Source of the DNA: Ruegeria sp. SCSIO 43209
GTDB taxonomy: Bacteria; Pseudomonadota; Alphaproteobacteria; Rhodobacterales; Rhodobacteraceae
Assembly: GCF_019904295.1 (NCBI RefSeq)
Contig: NZ_CP065359.1
Span: 1,575,001 to 1,639,000, forward strand
Direction: 5' to 3'
Length of the DNA: 64,000 bases
A program made the position numbers and the translations under genes. Every line of letters begins with the position of its first letter. Position 1 is the first letter of the stretch. Shown in pieces: positions 51,021 through 60,737 of this stretch. The notes beneath the pieces were generated by a model, which was not told the DNA's origin, made no database searches, and was given only the letters and a program-made list of their open reading frames with translations.

Positions 51021-53438
51021 GTGAAAACCACCACCCGTGTCGCAGTTATCGGAGGCGGCGTTGTCGGATGCTCGGTCCTCTATCACCTGACCAAGCTCGG
51101 TTGGTCGGATGTGATGCTGCTGGAACGGTCTGAGCTGACCAGCGGTTCGACCTGGCATGCGGCGGGCGGGTTTCACACCCTGAACGGCGACACAAACATG
51201 GCCGCCCTGCAGGGTTATACCATCCGGCTGTACAAAGAGCTGGAAGAGATCACGGGCATGTCGTGTGGCCTGCACCACGTCGGCGGCGTCACGCTGGCCG
51301 ACAATTATGACCGGTTCGACATGTTGCTCGCCGAACGCGCCAAGCACCGATTCATGGGTCTTGAGACCGAGATTGTCGGGCCAGAGGAGATCAAGAAAAT
51401 TGCTCCGATCACCAACACCGATGGCATCCTTGGTGCGCTGTATGATCCGCTGGACGGGCATCTTGATCCGTCGGGTACAACACACGCATACGCCAAGGCC
51501 GCGCGTATGGGCGGGGCTACGATCGAAACACATTGCATGGTGCGCGAGACGAACCAGCGCCCGGACGGAACTTGGGACGTGGTGACCGACAAGGGTACAA
51601 TTCACGCCGAACATATCGTCAATGCGGGCGGATTGTGGGCGCGCGAGGTCGGTGCGATGGCCGGGATCTATTTCCCGTTGCATCCGATGGAGCATCAATA
51701 TCTGGTCACCGATAACATACCCGAGATCGAGGCCATCATCGACGCAGGTGGCGAGCACCCGCATGTGATGGACCCCGCTGGCGAAAGCTATCTGCGGCAG
51801 GAAGGGCGTGGACTGTGCATCGGCTTCTACGAACAGCCCTGCAAGCCTTGGGCGGTCGACGGCACCCCGTGGGAGTTTGGCCATGAATTGCTGCCCGATG
51901 ACTTCGACAAGATCACCGATAGCATCGAATTCGCCTACAAACGCTTCCCTGTTCTCGCTGAGGCGGGTGTCAAATCCGTCATCCATGGGCCGTTTACCTT
52001 TGCCCCGGATGGCAACCCTCTGGTCGGCCCGGTGCCCGGCGTGCGGAACTACTGGTCAGCCTGCGGTGTCATGGCCGGTTTCAGCCAAGGCGGTGGTGTT
52101 GGCTTGACCCTCGCTCAATGGATGATCGAAGGCGAACCCGAACGCGATGTGTTTGCCATGGATGTGGCGCGGTTTGGCGATTGGATCAGCCCGGGCTATA
52201 CGCGCCCCAAGGTGATCGAGAACTATCAGAAGCGGTTCAGCGTCGCTTATCCGAACGAGGAACTGCCTGCAGCGCGTCCCAACCGAACAACACCAATGTA
52301 CGACATCTTCAGCGATCTCGGTGCCGTTTGGGGGCAGCAATACGGGCTGGAAGTACCAAACTACTTTGCCCAAGGCGATGAACCGGATTTCGAGACACCC
52401 TCGTTCCGCCGTTCCAACGCCTTTGAGGCCACCGGCCGCGAAGTTCGTGCCGTGCGTGGAGGTGTTGGGATCAACGAAGTCCACAATTTCGGAAAATACC
52501 GTATTACCGGTGCCGGTGCTCGTGCATGGCTGGATCGCATCATGGCGGGCCGCATACCCAAACCAAGCCGCGTTTCACTGACGCCAATGTTGTCGCATAA
52601 AGGTAAGCTGATCGGGGATTTCACCGTCTCCTGCTTGGGCGACGACCTTTTTCACCTGACCGCCTCATACGGCAGTCAGGCATTTCATATGCGCTGGTTC
52701 CTGCAAAACCAGGACCATGGCGTGGGCATCGAGAACATCAGCGACCGGTTGAATGGGTTTCAGATCGCAGGCCCCAAGGCCACCGAGGTTTTGTCGGCCT
52801 GCACCCGAGAAGCAGTCAACTCGCTCAGGTTTCTAGACGTGCGCGAGATGACAATTGGCATGACCGACTGCATCGTTCAGCGTGTCAGCTATACGGGCGA
52901 TCTGGGTTATGAGATTTATTGCGACCCAATGGCCCAACGGCAACTTTGGTGGAGCCTGTGGCAAGCGGGTCAAGCCCACGGCATGACCCCGTTTGGCATG
53001 CGCGCAATGATGAGTCTGCGTCTGGACAAGTTCTTTGGCTCGTGGATGCGAGAATTTTCACCCGACTATACAGCGGCAGAAACCGGGTTGGATCGGTTTA
53101 TCTCATTCTCCAAGAGCAGCGAATTCATAGGCCGAGCAGCGGCCGAGGCCGAGCGCGCATCTGGCGCTGATCGCTGCTTGGTGGCTTTTGAGGTCGACGC
53201 GGCAGATGCAGATGTAAACGCGTACGAACCGATCTGGTTAGACGGCGCTGTTGTCGGCTTCTGTACATCTGGTGGGTATTCGCACTTTGCGGGCAAGTCG
53301 ATTGCCATGGGGTTCCTCCCGACTGAACAGGCCACCGAGGGACGTGCGGTTGAAATTGAAATTCTAGGTCAGATGCACAAAGCGCGTGTCATCACGACCC
53401 CACTTTTCGATCCCGATGGCGCAAGAATGCGGGGATGA
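51021..53438 (+). CDS. Dimethylglycine/sarcosine dehydrogenase-like FAD and GcvT-domain protein
   Basis: 805 residues in two halves. Residues 1-380 are a DAO-type FAD domain with VIGGGVVGCSVLYHLTKLG and the flavin-attachment segment TSGSTWHAAGGF (His in the WHAA motif is the covalent FAD site of DMGDH). Residues 430-805 are a folate-binding GcvT-like aminomethyltransferase domain (MLSHKGKLIGDFTVSCL, YTGDLGYEIYCD). Such enzymes demethylate dimethylglycine, sarcosine or related N-methyl amines and pass the one-carbon unit to tetrahydrofolate. The GTG start follows GGGAG 7 bases upstream. It has no direct link to the 6-18 kb island. Confidence 0.88.
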   Translation: MKTTTRVAVIGGGVVGCSVLYHLTKLGWSDVMLLERSELTSGSTWHAAGGFHTLNGDTNMAALQGYTIRLYKELEEITGMSCGLHHVGGVTLADNYDRFDMLLAERAKHRFMGLETEIVGPEEIKKIAPITNTDGILGALYDPLDGHLDPSGTTHAYAKAARMGGATIETHCMVRETNQRPDGTWDVVTDKGTIHAEHIVNAGGLWAREVGAMAGIYFPLHPMEHQYLVTDNIPEIEAIIDAGGEHPHVMDPAGESYLRQEGRGLCIGFYEQPCKPWAVDGTPWEFGHELLPDDFDKITDSIEFAYKRFPVLAEAGVKSVIHGPFTFAPDGNPLVGPVPGVRNYWSACGVMAGFSQGGGVGLTLAQWMIEGEPERDVFAMDVARFGDWISPGYTRPKVIENYQKRFSVAYPNEELPAARPNRTTPMYDIFSDLGAVWGQQYGLEVPNYFAQGDEPDFETPSFRRSNAFEATGREVRAVRGGVGINEVHNFGKYRITGAGARAWLDRIMAGRIPKPSRVSLTPMLSHKGKLIGDFTVSCLGDDLFHLTASYGSQAFHMRWFLQNQDHGVGIENISDRLNGFQIAGPKATEVLSACTREAVNSLRFLDVREMTIGMTDCIVQRVSYTGDLGYEIYCDPMAQRQLWWSLWQAGQAHGMTPFGMRAMMSLRLDKFFGSWMREFSPDYTAAETGLDRFISFSKSSEFIGRAAAEAERASGADRCLVAFEVDAADADVNAYEPIWLDGAVVGFCTSGGYSHFAGKSIAMGFLPTEQATEGRAVEIEILGQMHKARVITTPLFDPDGARMRG

Positions 53439-53469
53439 CTTATTAATCCACCGACGGCATGCTTGCGAA

Positions 53470-54084
53470 ATGACCCAGATTCCCATCATCCTGCTCGCTG
53501 CCGGGCAATCCAGCCGCATGGGTGGTGCTGATAAGTTAATGCAACCGATTGAAGGCGTGCCGCTTCTGCGCCGAGTGGCTCAGCGGGCGCTTGCCGCAGG
53601 TCACGTTATCATCGCCCTGCCCCCGGCCCCACATCCCCGATATACGGTGCTACAGGGCCTCGATGTTCAACTGGTCGAAATCCCAAATGCGCAAGAAGGC
53701 ATGAATGCCAGTTTGAGAGGCGCAATGGCCTCCGTTCCAGCAAATGCACCTGCGGTCATGATCCTGTTATCGGACCTTCCGGACCTCACAACCCAAGACC
53801 TGAACAGCGTTCTCCGATCAGTCAAAACCCACCCTGACAATCTGATATGGCGTGGGGCTACTGACGAAGGCGCTCCCGGCCATCCTGTCGTGTTTGATCG
53901 TTCTCTATTTTCAGAGCTTTCGGAACTGAACGGTGACAGCGGCGCGCAGATTGTTGTGCAACGCTACAAGGGCAAGGTTCATCTGCATCGCCTGCCCGCC
54001 CAGAATGCGCTGCTTGATTTGGATACACCCGCCGATTGGACCCGTTGGAATGCGGGCCGACCGCAAAAGCAGCCCCTCAAATAA
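53470..54084 (+). CDS. MobA/MocA-like nucleotidyltransferase
   Basis: 204 residues. N-terminal NTP-binding IILLAAGQSSRMGGADKLM and VMILLSDLPDLTTQDLNS match the molybdenum-cofactor cytidylyl/guanylyltransferase (MocA/MobA-like) family, which transfers a nucleotide to molybdopterin or a sugar phosphate. The C-terminal PGHPVVFDRSLFSEL and DLDTPADW are typical. The start is the ATG at 53470; upstream in-frame codons overlap the preceding gene. A molybdoenzyme partner is not in the window. Confidence 0.8.
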   Translation: MTQIPIILLAAGQSSRMGGADKLMQPIEGVPLLRRVAQRALAAGHVIIALPPAPHPRYTVLQGLDVQLVEIPNAQEGMNASLRGAMASVPANAPAVMILLSDLPDLTTQDLNSVLRSVKTHPDNLIWRGATDEGAPGHPVVFDRSLFSELSELNGDSGAQIVVQRYKGKVHLHRLPAQNALLDLDTPADWTRWNAGRPQKQPLK

Positions 54085-54086
54085 AC

Positions 54087-54114
54087 GCGACCCGGTCAAT
54101 AATGACCGGGTCGC
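54087..54114 (+). terminator. Hairpin after the MobA-like gene
   Basis: Perfect 12-bp stem GCGACCCGGTCA (54087-54098) / TGACCGGGTCGC (54103-54114) with ATAA loop, 2 bases after the stop codon. There is no T-run, so it is a hairpin-only or rho-assisted terminator. Confidence 0.7.
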
Positions 54115-54830
54115 ATGCCCAAAAACAGGACTACCACTTTCACCAATCTCTAAAGCGCGGTCAGATCGCCAATCAGGCTTCCCGACGTTGTGCTGCTGAA
54201 CCTAAACAAGACCCCCTCGTTAACATGCCGCTCAGCGCTATGGAGACTGAGATGCGCCTTTGACACCCCCTAGTGCCTAAGGCCCCCCTCACTTGGGCAA
54301 CTCCAATGTCGCTGATCCGATGCGTTCAAACAATGTAAAATTGGATGAAATGGTAAATTTCAGCGCAGGCGCACTGGCTTTTGAGCAACAATGCAACACT
54401 CTGGATTCTACCAATGGTTGCATCGACTTATACTTTTTCCAGAAGTTTCCGTCAGTTGCGCACTTAGAATACGGCTAACTTACCTATTTCAAAGGCATCG
54501 ACGGGCGTGTTCGAAATTTGAACACTCCATCTCACGCAACTTTTAGGAGAAGTATTTTTGAGACCGCAAAAGCGTCGTTTCTTTGTTAACAAAAATGAAT
54601 CAATTCAATGCTTTTTCGAAATTATTGACTTTATCGGCAACAATCCACCGATTCGCCACATAGCACCCAAGCTGATTCTTGCTACCCGAGCACGTTGAAC
54701 GGAGTCATTAAAGCGGCGAAACGTGGCGAAATTAAGGTTTCTTAATATTTCTCTCAGGATATCCCAAGGTTGCCAGTGCATCTCCTGTCTCAATGCGCGG
54801 GATCAACCGCCGAAATAGACAGGAGTCAAA
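54115..54830. other. Long low-GC region upstream of the DegP-like gene
   Basis: 716 bases with GC content visibly lower than the flanks. No protein-like frame of useful size is present; one short candidate with a good ribosome-binding site is listed separately. The 3' part must carry the stress-inducible promoter of degP. A remnant of an older gene or an unrecognised RNA remains possible. Confidence 0.5.
54558..54698 (+). CDS. Possible 46-residue ORF in the low-GC region
   Basis: A TTG start preceded by AGGAG at 8 bases opens a basic 46-residue frame (RPQKRRFFVNKN, IIDFIGNNPPIRHIAPKL). The ribosome-binding site is good but the base composition is unlike the neighbours and the product resembles nothing I know. 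Treat as tentative. Confidence 0.2.
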   Translation: MRPQKRRFFVNKNESIQCFFEIIDFIGNNPPIRHIAPKLILATRAR

Positions 54831-56267
54831 ATGAGCATCCGTAAATCCTCACTGCTTATTCCACGCACATCCAGCTGGATGGGAGCTACCGCACTGGGCG
54901 CGGCCATGATGGCCACCACCGCCCTGCCCGCAATGGCAGACGAGGCTCTGGCCGATCTGGTCGAAACCGTCTCGCCTTCGGTGGTCACGATCACCGCCAA
55001 GCAAGATGCCAAACCACGCCCCACACAAGGTCAGGAGTTCGACCTCGAAAACCATCCCTTTGGCGAGTTCTTTAAACGGTTCGGCGGTCCTGAAGGATTT
55101 GACATGCCGCAGCGAGGCCCCAGCCAGGGTTTGGGATCAGGCTTTGTACTTGATAAGGCGGGATACATCGTTACCAACCACCACGTTGTCGACAACGCCA
55201 GCGAAGTGACCGTACGTCTGAGCGATAACCGCACTTTCGAAGCCGAAATCGTCGGAACAGATCCGCTGACGGACATCGCCGTACTTAAAATCGACGCAGG
55301 GGAAGACCTGCAAGCCGTTCAAATGGGTGACAGCGACGTCATTCGTGTGGGCGAAGACGTCGTCGCCATCGGCAACCCGTTTGGCCTGAATGCAACTGTC
55401 ACGACCGGTATTGTTTCCGCGAAGGGACGCAATATTTCGGAAGGCCCTTATGCCGAATTCATCCAGACCGATGCTGCCATCAACAAAGGCAACTCGGGCG
55501 GTCCGCTGTTCAACATGGAAGGTGAAGTGATCGGTGTGAACTCGGCTATCTATTCGCCAAGCGGCGGCTCAGTCGGGCTCGGCTTTGCGGTGACCTCGAA
55601 TATTGTAGATCACATCACGGCTGATCTGCGCGATGACGGCGAGGTCAGCCGCGGTTGGTTGGGAGTGTCGATCCAGAATGTCAGCCCCGAACTGGCTGCT
55701 GCGATGGGTATCGATACGGCAACAGGTGCACTGGTATCGGATGTTGTACCTGACAGCCCGGCCGATGGCGTACTGCAGCAAGGTGACGTGATCCTGACCT
55801 TCAATGACGAAGCCGTTGATTCCAGTAGCGATCTTCCGATCCTGGTTGGCACGACCAAGGTAGGTACTGATAGCACGCTGACTGTTCTTCGAAATGGCAA
55901 AGAAGAACAGATCGAACTGACAATCGGTCAGCATCAGTCAGCCTCGGCGGCGACCGATAGCGTGGTTGAAGACAAGTTCGAAGGTACGTCGCTGGGCGTA
56001 ACCGTGGCACCGCTGACCGAAACCGCCCGCGCCGAGATTGGCGTGGCCGAGAACATCGATGGTGTTGTTGTCACCGATCTGGAGCCCGAAAGCCCTGCGG
56101 CCAAGGCCGGATTGCAGCGTGGTGATGTGATCGTTCGACTGGGCAATCTGGATACCGTTACGCCAGACGCTTTGAAAGAAGCGCTGGAGAACGAAAAGAC
56201 GGATCCAGCTCTGGTTTTGATCAATCGCGGTGGCAACCAGATCTTCGTCGCGGTCGAAATCGCCTAA
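54831..56267 (+). CDS. DegP/HtrA-family serine endoprotease
   Basis: 478 residues. Signal peptide about 35 residues ending PAMA-DEA. The trypsin-like domain has the triad His in TNHHVVDNA, Asp in DIAVLKID and Ser in GNSGGPLF. Two PDZ domains follow (residues 260-350 and 385-475, GWLGVSIQNVSPE, GVVVTDLEPESPAAKAGLQ). It degrades misfolded periplasmic proteins. It shares the strand with a two-component system directly downstream, but a strong terminator separates them. Confidence 0.92.
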   Translation: MSIRKSSLLIPRTSSWMGATALGAAMMATTALPAMADEALADLVETVSPSVVTITAKQDAKPRPTQGQEFDLENHPFGEFFKRFGGPEGFDMPQRGPSQGLGSGFVLDKAGYIVTNHHVVDNASEVTVRLSDNRTFEAEIVGTDPLTDIAVLKIDAGEDLQAVQMGDSDVIRVGEDVVAIGNPFGLNATVTTGIVSAKGRNISEGPYAEFIQTDAAINKGNSGGPLFNMEGEVIGVNSAIYSPSGGSVGLGFAVTSNIVDHITADLRDDGEVSRGWLGVSIQNVSPELAAAMGIDTATGALVSDVVPDSPADGVLQQGDVILTFNDEAVDSSSDLPILVGTTKVGTDSTLTVLRNGKEEQIELTIGQHQSASAATDSVVEDKFEGTSLGVTVAPLTETARAEIGVAENIDGVVVTDLEPESPAAKAGLQRGDVIVRLGNLDTVTPDALKEALENEKTDPALVLINRGGNQIFVAVEIA

Positions 56268-56351
56268 CCCTACACCTAAGCGCGCCACATGATGGGGAAA
56301 TCTGGAGCGCTTATTCTGGCAGGCACGGATTGTCCACGTGCCGCCGGAACA

Positions 56352-56385
56352 GCCGGGTGCACCTTTGCACCCGGCATGTTTTTTT
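56352..56385 (+). terminator. Strong rho-independent terminator after degP
   Basis: 9-bp stem GCCGGGTGC (56352-56360) / GCACCCGGC (56367-56375), loop ACCTTT, then ATG and seven T residues (56379-56385). It ends the DegP transcript before the response-regulator gene. Confidence 0.85.
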
Positions 56386-56430
56386 CAAAGAGTATGTGTG
56401 TTTAAATCCCATTGGGAAGGAGCCCTGACC

Positions 56431-57111
56431 ATGAGCAGACGCTTGTTGATCGTTGAAGATGACCAAGACACACGGGACTTCATTGCCAAGGGATTTGGTG
56501 AAGAAGGCTATGTTGTCGAAGTCGCATCAGATGGCCGCGAAGGCCTGTACCACGCAACTGACGGCGGATTTGATGCGGTCGTACTGGACCGAATGCTTCC
56601 CGGGCTGGACGGGTTATCACTGATTAAGTCAATGCGTGCGGCTGGGTTGAAAACACCTGTTCTGATGTTAACCGCCATGAGTGCAGTGGACGAGCGAGTC
56701 AAAGGCCTCCGCGCGGGCGCAGACGATTATCTGGTCAAACCATTTTCATTCCAGGAACTTCATGCCCGGATCGAAGCCCTGTTGCGTCGACCGCAAGAAG
56801 CCGAAGAAACGCCGACCCTTGCCTGCCGCGATCTCGAAATGGATCTGTTGACCCGCAAGGTCACGCGCAACGGTCGTGAAATCACCCTGACCCCGCGCGA
56901 ATTTCAAATTCTGGAGTTCTTTCTGCGCCGAAAAAACCGCGTCGTCTCGCGCACGATGTTGCTTGAAGGTGTGTGGGATTACCACTTTGACCCGAACACC
57001 AACGTGGTCGACGTCCATATTTCGAAACTGCGCCGCCAGCTTGATGAAGACGGAGCTGACCCGGTGATTGAAACAGTCCGAGGCGCCGGATACATGGTTT
57101 CGGATGGATAA
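56431..57111 (+). CDS. OmpR-family response regulator
   Basis: 226 residues. Receiver domain with VEDDQDTRDF acidic pocket, phosphorylatable Asp in AVVLDRMLPGLDG and Lys in YLVKPFSF; C-terminal winged helix with ITLTPREFQILEFFLRRKNR and TNVVDVHISKLRRQL. The ATG at 56431 has AAGGAG upstream. It overlaps the kinase gene by 8 bases. Position just after degP suggests control of envelope stress functions, but this is inference. Confidence 0.92.
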   Translation: MSRRLLIVEDDQDTRDFIAKGFGEEGYVVEVASDGREGLYHATDGGFDAVVLDRMLPGLDGLSLIKSMRAAGLKTPVLMLTAMSAVDERVKGLRAGADDYLVKPFSFQELHARIEALLRRPQEAEETPTLACRDLEMDLLTRKVTRNGREITLTPREFQILEFFLRRKNRVVSRTMLLEGVWDYHFDPNTNVVDVHISKLRRQLDEDGADPVIETVRGAGYMVSDG

Positions 57112-58474
57112 CCTGCGCCTGTCGCTGAAAAACTCTCGTACTCGGTTGGTTCTGGCCAGCATGGTGCTTAGCACTTTGCTGACGGCGACCGTTCTGACGA
57201 TGGTGTATTTTACGGCCAATCGCACGATTTCAGGCGAGACGCGTTCGGTCGTTCAGGCCGAGCTTACGGGCCTGGCAGATGAATATGAACGACGTGGCAT
57301 GATCGGGTTGATCTCGGCCATCGACCGCCGCTTGCCGACAGCGGCCGAGCGGGATGCCTTGTACCTGCTGACAGGTCGGCAAGGCACGAAACTGGCGGGC
57401 AACCTGACGCATTGGCCGGAAGGGATAACTCCGGGCAGCGGCTGGGTCGATCTTCAGCTTCGCAAAGAAGATACGGATCAATATGTCCCGATCTCTGCCG
57501 CTTCGGTCCGGCTGCCGGGTGGTGAGAGGCTGCTTGTCGGGCGTGATTCATTGGCCAGACAGCAATTCGACCGGGTTCTGTTCCGGTCTGTTGCACTGGC
57601 ACTTGCCACCGCATTGGCGCTGAGTTTGTTGACCGGCTGGCTGCTGACCCGGCTGGTGTTTTCACGACTGAAAGACATCGCCAATACAGCCGACAATATC
57701 GTTTCCGGCGATTTAGCTCTGCGCATGCCTCTACGTGGCACGGGCGATGAATTCGATCAGGTCGCAGGCACACTGAACAACATGCTGGATCGTATTGAAG
57801 AACTGATCAGCAACCTGCGCACAACCTCCAATTCGATTGCTCATGACCTGCGCTCTCCCTTGTCGCGGCTGCGGCAAAGGGTCGAATCCCTGGCTGAGCC
57901 CGGCAAAAGCGATCAAGATCGCGAGATCGACATGGCGCGCGCGACCGGAGAGATTGACCACCTGCTGCGCGTTCTCAGCCAACTGACCGAGATTTCGCGC
58001 GCCGAGGCCGGTCTGGGCCGCGAACAATTTGAACCGGTAAAGCTTTTGCAACTGGTCGGTGATGTGGTTGAGTTATACGAACCTGTCGCGTCTGATCAGA
58101 ACATCCGACTCGAGGTCGTTGGAAACGCGAAACCCATCCAAGGCCACCGCCCTTTGCTGTCTCAAGCGCTGTCGAACCTTCTTGAAAACGCCATGCGCTA
58201 CGCCCCGCCCGGCACCGCGATCACCATCGAAATTCAAGACGACGGCGACTATGCTTTACTCAGCGTTCGCGACCGGGGCCCTGGCGTACCAGAAAGCGAT
58301 CTGCCTCGATTGCAGATGCCGTTTGTCACGCTTGATCCTGCAAGGACCGGGCGCAATGCCGGTCTTGGACTGGCGCTTGTGGCGGCAATTTCGCATATGC
58401 ACGGCGGCACATTTCTTGCGCGTAACCGGAAGCCAGGGCTTGAGACAACTCTGAAGTTGTCACGCAATTCGTAA
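57104..58474 (+). CDS. Sensor histidine kinase
   Basis: 456 residues. Two membrane helices (residues 13-37 and about 165-190) bracket a periplasmic sensor region of about 130 residues; a HAMP domain follows (residues 190-240), then HisKA with the phospho-His in SIAHDLRSPLSRLRQRV and a HATPase domain (NLLENAMRYAPPG, VRDRGPGVPESDL, GLGLALVAAI). It phosphorylates the response regulator encoded upstream. The signal sensed is unknown. The start overlaps the regulator stop by 8 bases. Confidence 0.92.
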   Translation: MDNLRLSLKNSRTRLVLASMVLSTLLTATVLTMVYFTANRTISGETRSVVQAELTGLADEYERRGMIGLISAIDRRLPTAAERDALYLLTGRQGTKLAGNLTHWPEGITPGSGWVDLQLRKEDTDQYVPISAASVRLPGGERLLVGRDSLARQQFDRVLFRSVALALATALALSLLTGWLLTRLVFSRLKDIANTADNIVSGDLALRMPLRGTGDEFDQVAGTLNNMLDRIEELISNLRTTSNSIAHDLRSPLSRLRQRVESLAEPGKSDQDREIDMARATGEIDHLLRVLSQLTEISRAEAGLGREQFEPVKLLQLVGDVVELYEPVASDQNIRLEVVGNAKPIQGHRPLLSQALSNLLENAMRYAPPGTAITIEIQDDGDYALLSVRDRGPGVPESDLPRLQMPFVTLDPARTGRNAGLGLALVAAISHMHGGTFLARNRKPGLETTLKLSRNS

Positions 58475-58509
58475 TTACATGAAGAACATCTACTATAGCC
58501 TTGATAAAA

Positions 58510-59733
58510 TTACATAACTGCAGGCAAGGAAGCGTATCCGTGAAAGCGAATGCGACCACCCTGCACCCGTTTTCCTTGAATCTGGTAATCGGGAAAACGA
58601 TTCAACAACCGGCCCAATGCAACACGACCTTCAAGACGCGCCAAAGTCAGGCCAACGCAGACATGCGGCCCGCCTGCGAAAGCTAGGTGCCTGTTCGGCT
58701 TGCGTGTGATGTCAAACCGGGTCGGGTCGGTGAACACCTCGGGATCACGGTTCGCTGCCCCGATACATAGATGCAGGTTCGTTCCTTTGGCGATCTGATG
58801 TCCTCGGATTTCAACGTCCGACGTAGTTTCCCGGTTGCCAAATTGGTTGGGCGACCGAAAGCGCAAGACCTCTTCAACCGCCGGAGCAATCAATTCGCCA
58901 TCTTCCAACAGTCTTTGGCGTTGTTCTGGATAGTCATGAAGCAGCGCCAGCCCATTGCCGATCAGATTGGTGGTCGTTTCGTGGCCCGCGTTCAGTATGA
59001 AGATGCAGTTTTGCAGAAGCTCAATCTCGCTCAGCATCTCATCCGCGCCTTCGCCACGGATCAGACGTGTCAGAACATCTGTTTCCGGATCTCCCGGTTT
59101 TGCGCGACGACGGGCGACGAGATCCCGAAGGTAAGTTTTGAAGTCGCGAACAGCAGTGTGACCCTTTTCCAGCTGAGCTTCCGTCAAAGCGGGTTCCAAA
59201 GCACCAAGGATAGCCAGAGACCAATCGCGCAGAGGCGCGCGTTCATCCATCGGTACATCCAGCAGATTGCCGATGATTTGGATTGGAATGGTCGAGGCAA
59301 AATCCGCAATCAGATCAACCCGTCCCCTGCCCGCCATATCATCCAGCAGCGTATCAACGGTTTCGATCAGACCCGGCTCCATCCGCGCGATTGCCCGGGG
59401 CGTCAGGGCTGAGGTCATGATCTTGCGCACACGCGTGTGCAAAGGCGGGTCGGAGAACACCAATGAAGTTGTATGATGTTCGAATAACGGCGAGCCAACA
59501 CCGAATTTAGGGCCAAACGCCGCCTCCTTATCCGAGGAATAAAGCGTCGTATTGCGATAAATGGCATCCAGATCCGCATGGCGCGACAACAACATGGAAC
59601 CGTCAGGCTGCCGCATTACAGGTGCATGCTTAAGCAGTGCATCATAAAAGGGGAACGGGTCGTCGACAAACCCCTCGGGCGGGTTCATCAGGTCCAGATT
59701 TTGCGCGACATTCTCTAGGCTTAGATCGTTCAT
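58510..59733 (-). CDS. Cytochrome P450
   Basis: 407 residues, no membrane anchor (soluble class I type). Heme-Cys loop FAGGPHVCVGLTLARLEGR, I-helix FILNAGHETTTN, ExxR in EEVLRFRSPNQ. It hydroxylates an unknown substrate using an electron-transfer partner that is not in the window. The ATG at 59733 is chosen because the upstream extension is Arg-rich and unlike P450 N-termini. It faces the upstream kinase gene tail to tail. Confidence 0.9.
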   Translation of the reverse strand: MNDLSLENVAQNLDLMNPPEGFVDDPFPFYDALLKHAPVMRQPDGSMLLSRHADLDAIYRNTTLYSSDKEAAFGPKFGVGSPLFEHHTTSLVFSDPPLHTRVRKIMTSALTPRAIARMEPGLIETVDTLLDDMAGRGRVDLIADFASTIPIQIIGNLLDVPMDERAPLRDWSLAILGALEPALTEAQLEKGHTAVRDFKTYLRDLVARRRAKPGDPETDVLTRLIRGEGADEMLSEIELLQNCIFILNAGHETTTNLIGNGLALLHDYPEQRQRLLEDGELIAPAVEEVLRFRSPNQFGNRETTSDVEIRGHQIAKGTNLHLCIGAANRDPEVFTDPTRFDITRKPNRHLAFAGGPHVCVGLTLARLEGRVALGRLLNRFPDYQIQGKRVQGGRIRFHGYASLPAVM

Positions 59734-59825
59734 GCTTGGCCCCTCCAACGCTTGGGTAGCGGAAAGGGAAGCTGCAAACAACCTTGAGCGGGTGACAGGC
59801 CGTATCGGGCGGGATAAGACAAGGC

Positions 59826-60173
59826 ATGTCTGATCCGATCTCCTCCATCCGCAATCTTGGCCCGGCATTCGAGCAAGCCTGCGCACGTGCCGGCATTATG
59901 ACAGCTCAGGAGTTGCGAGCGTTGGGAGCAGACGAGGCTTATACGCGCCTGCTACAGGCCGGAACGCGTCCTCATTTCATCGGCTACTATGTATTGGTCA
60001 TGGGCTTGCAAGGTCGCCCCTGGAATGACTGCAAGGGCGAGGAAAAGAAGACCTTGCGCGAACGATTTGACGCAATCAAAGCCGGAGTCAGCATAACGCC
60101 AAAGCATCAGATGATTGCCGATCTTGATGCTTTGGGCGTGCGAATATCGGCCAAGGATCTGGCGGCAGACTAG
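59826..60173 (+). CDS. TfoX C-terminal domain family protein
   Basis: 115 residues. RNLGPAFEQACARAGIMTAQ and LLQAGTRPHFIGYYVLVMGL match the TfoX C-terminal (helix-hairpin-helix-like) domain; the N-terminal TfoX half is absent, so this is the stand-alone form. TfoX regulates competence in gammaproteobacteria, but this short form has no known role. It ends overlapping the rpiB stop on the other strand. Confidence 0.75.
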   Translation: MSDPISSIRNLGPAFEQACARAGIMTAQELRALGADEAYTRLLQAGTRPHFIGYYVLVMGLQGRPWNDCKGEEKKTLRERFDAIKAGVSITPKHQMIADLDALGVRISAKDLAAD

Positions 60174-60619
60174 GCTTCGAGCGCCCCGATCATATCGACC
60201 CGCGTTGCGTGGCGACCACCTTCAAATTCGGATGTCAGGAAAGCAGCCGTGATTTCCAGTGCTTGCTTTTCATCGAGAATCCGCGCCCCCAGCGAGAGCA
60301 TGTTTGCGTCATTGTGCTGCCGGATCATCTGGGCCGAAAAGACATCACTGCAAACACCACATCTGACGCCGTTGATTTTGTTGGCCGCTATCATGATGCC
60401 CTGCCCGGTGCCACACAGGATGATACCAAAGCGACAATCACCCGATGCCACGAGGCGCGCGGCGGCGGCTCCGTGTTCGGGATAGTGAGTGCTTTCCGAT
60501 GTGGTCGGACCGATATCTACGGCCTCCCAACCTTGGGATTCAACGTAAGCAGAGATAGCCTGCCTGAGGTCGATTGCAGCGTGATCACTGGAAAGAACAA
60601 TGCGTTTGTTTGTGCTCAT
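60170..60619 (-). CDS. rpiB: Ribose-5-phosphate isomerase B
   Basis: 149 residues. The family core IVLSSDHAAIDLRQAISAYV, catalytic Cys in FGIILCGTGQGIMIAANK and the RHNDANMLSLGARI type segment (here IRQHNDANMLSLGARIL) are present. It interconverts ribulose-5-P and ribose-5-P. I use the ATG at 60619 that begins at the family N-terminus; the longer open frame upstream has no support. Confidence 0.9.
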   Translation of the reverse strand: MSTNKRIVLSSDHAAIDLRQAISAYVESQGWEAVDIGPTTSESTHYPEHGAAAARLVASGDCRFGIILCGTGQGIMIAANKINGVRCGVCSDVFSAQMIRQHNDANMLSLGARILDEKQALEITAAFLTSEFEGGRHATRVDMIGALEA

Positions 60620-60687
60620 GACGGCATTTCGCTCCTGTCGACTAAAGCAATGCGGACAAACACTCTTGAGCCCTGCCCTCATAAGAA

Positions 60688-60715
60688 AGGCCGCACCCGA
60701 TATGGGGTACGGCCT
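60688..60715 (-). terminator. Terminator of ndk
   Basis: Inverted repeat AGGCCGCACCC (60688-60698) / GGGGTACGGCCT (60704-60715) with one mismatch. On the minus strand it is followed by TTTCTTAT, a T-rich stretch, and lies 22 bases after the ndk stop. Confidence 0.7.
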
Positions 60716-60737
60716 AAAGCTGTGATCTGACGACCGA

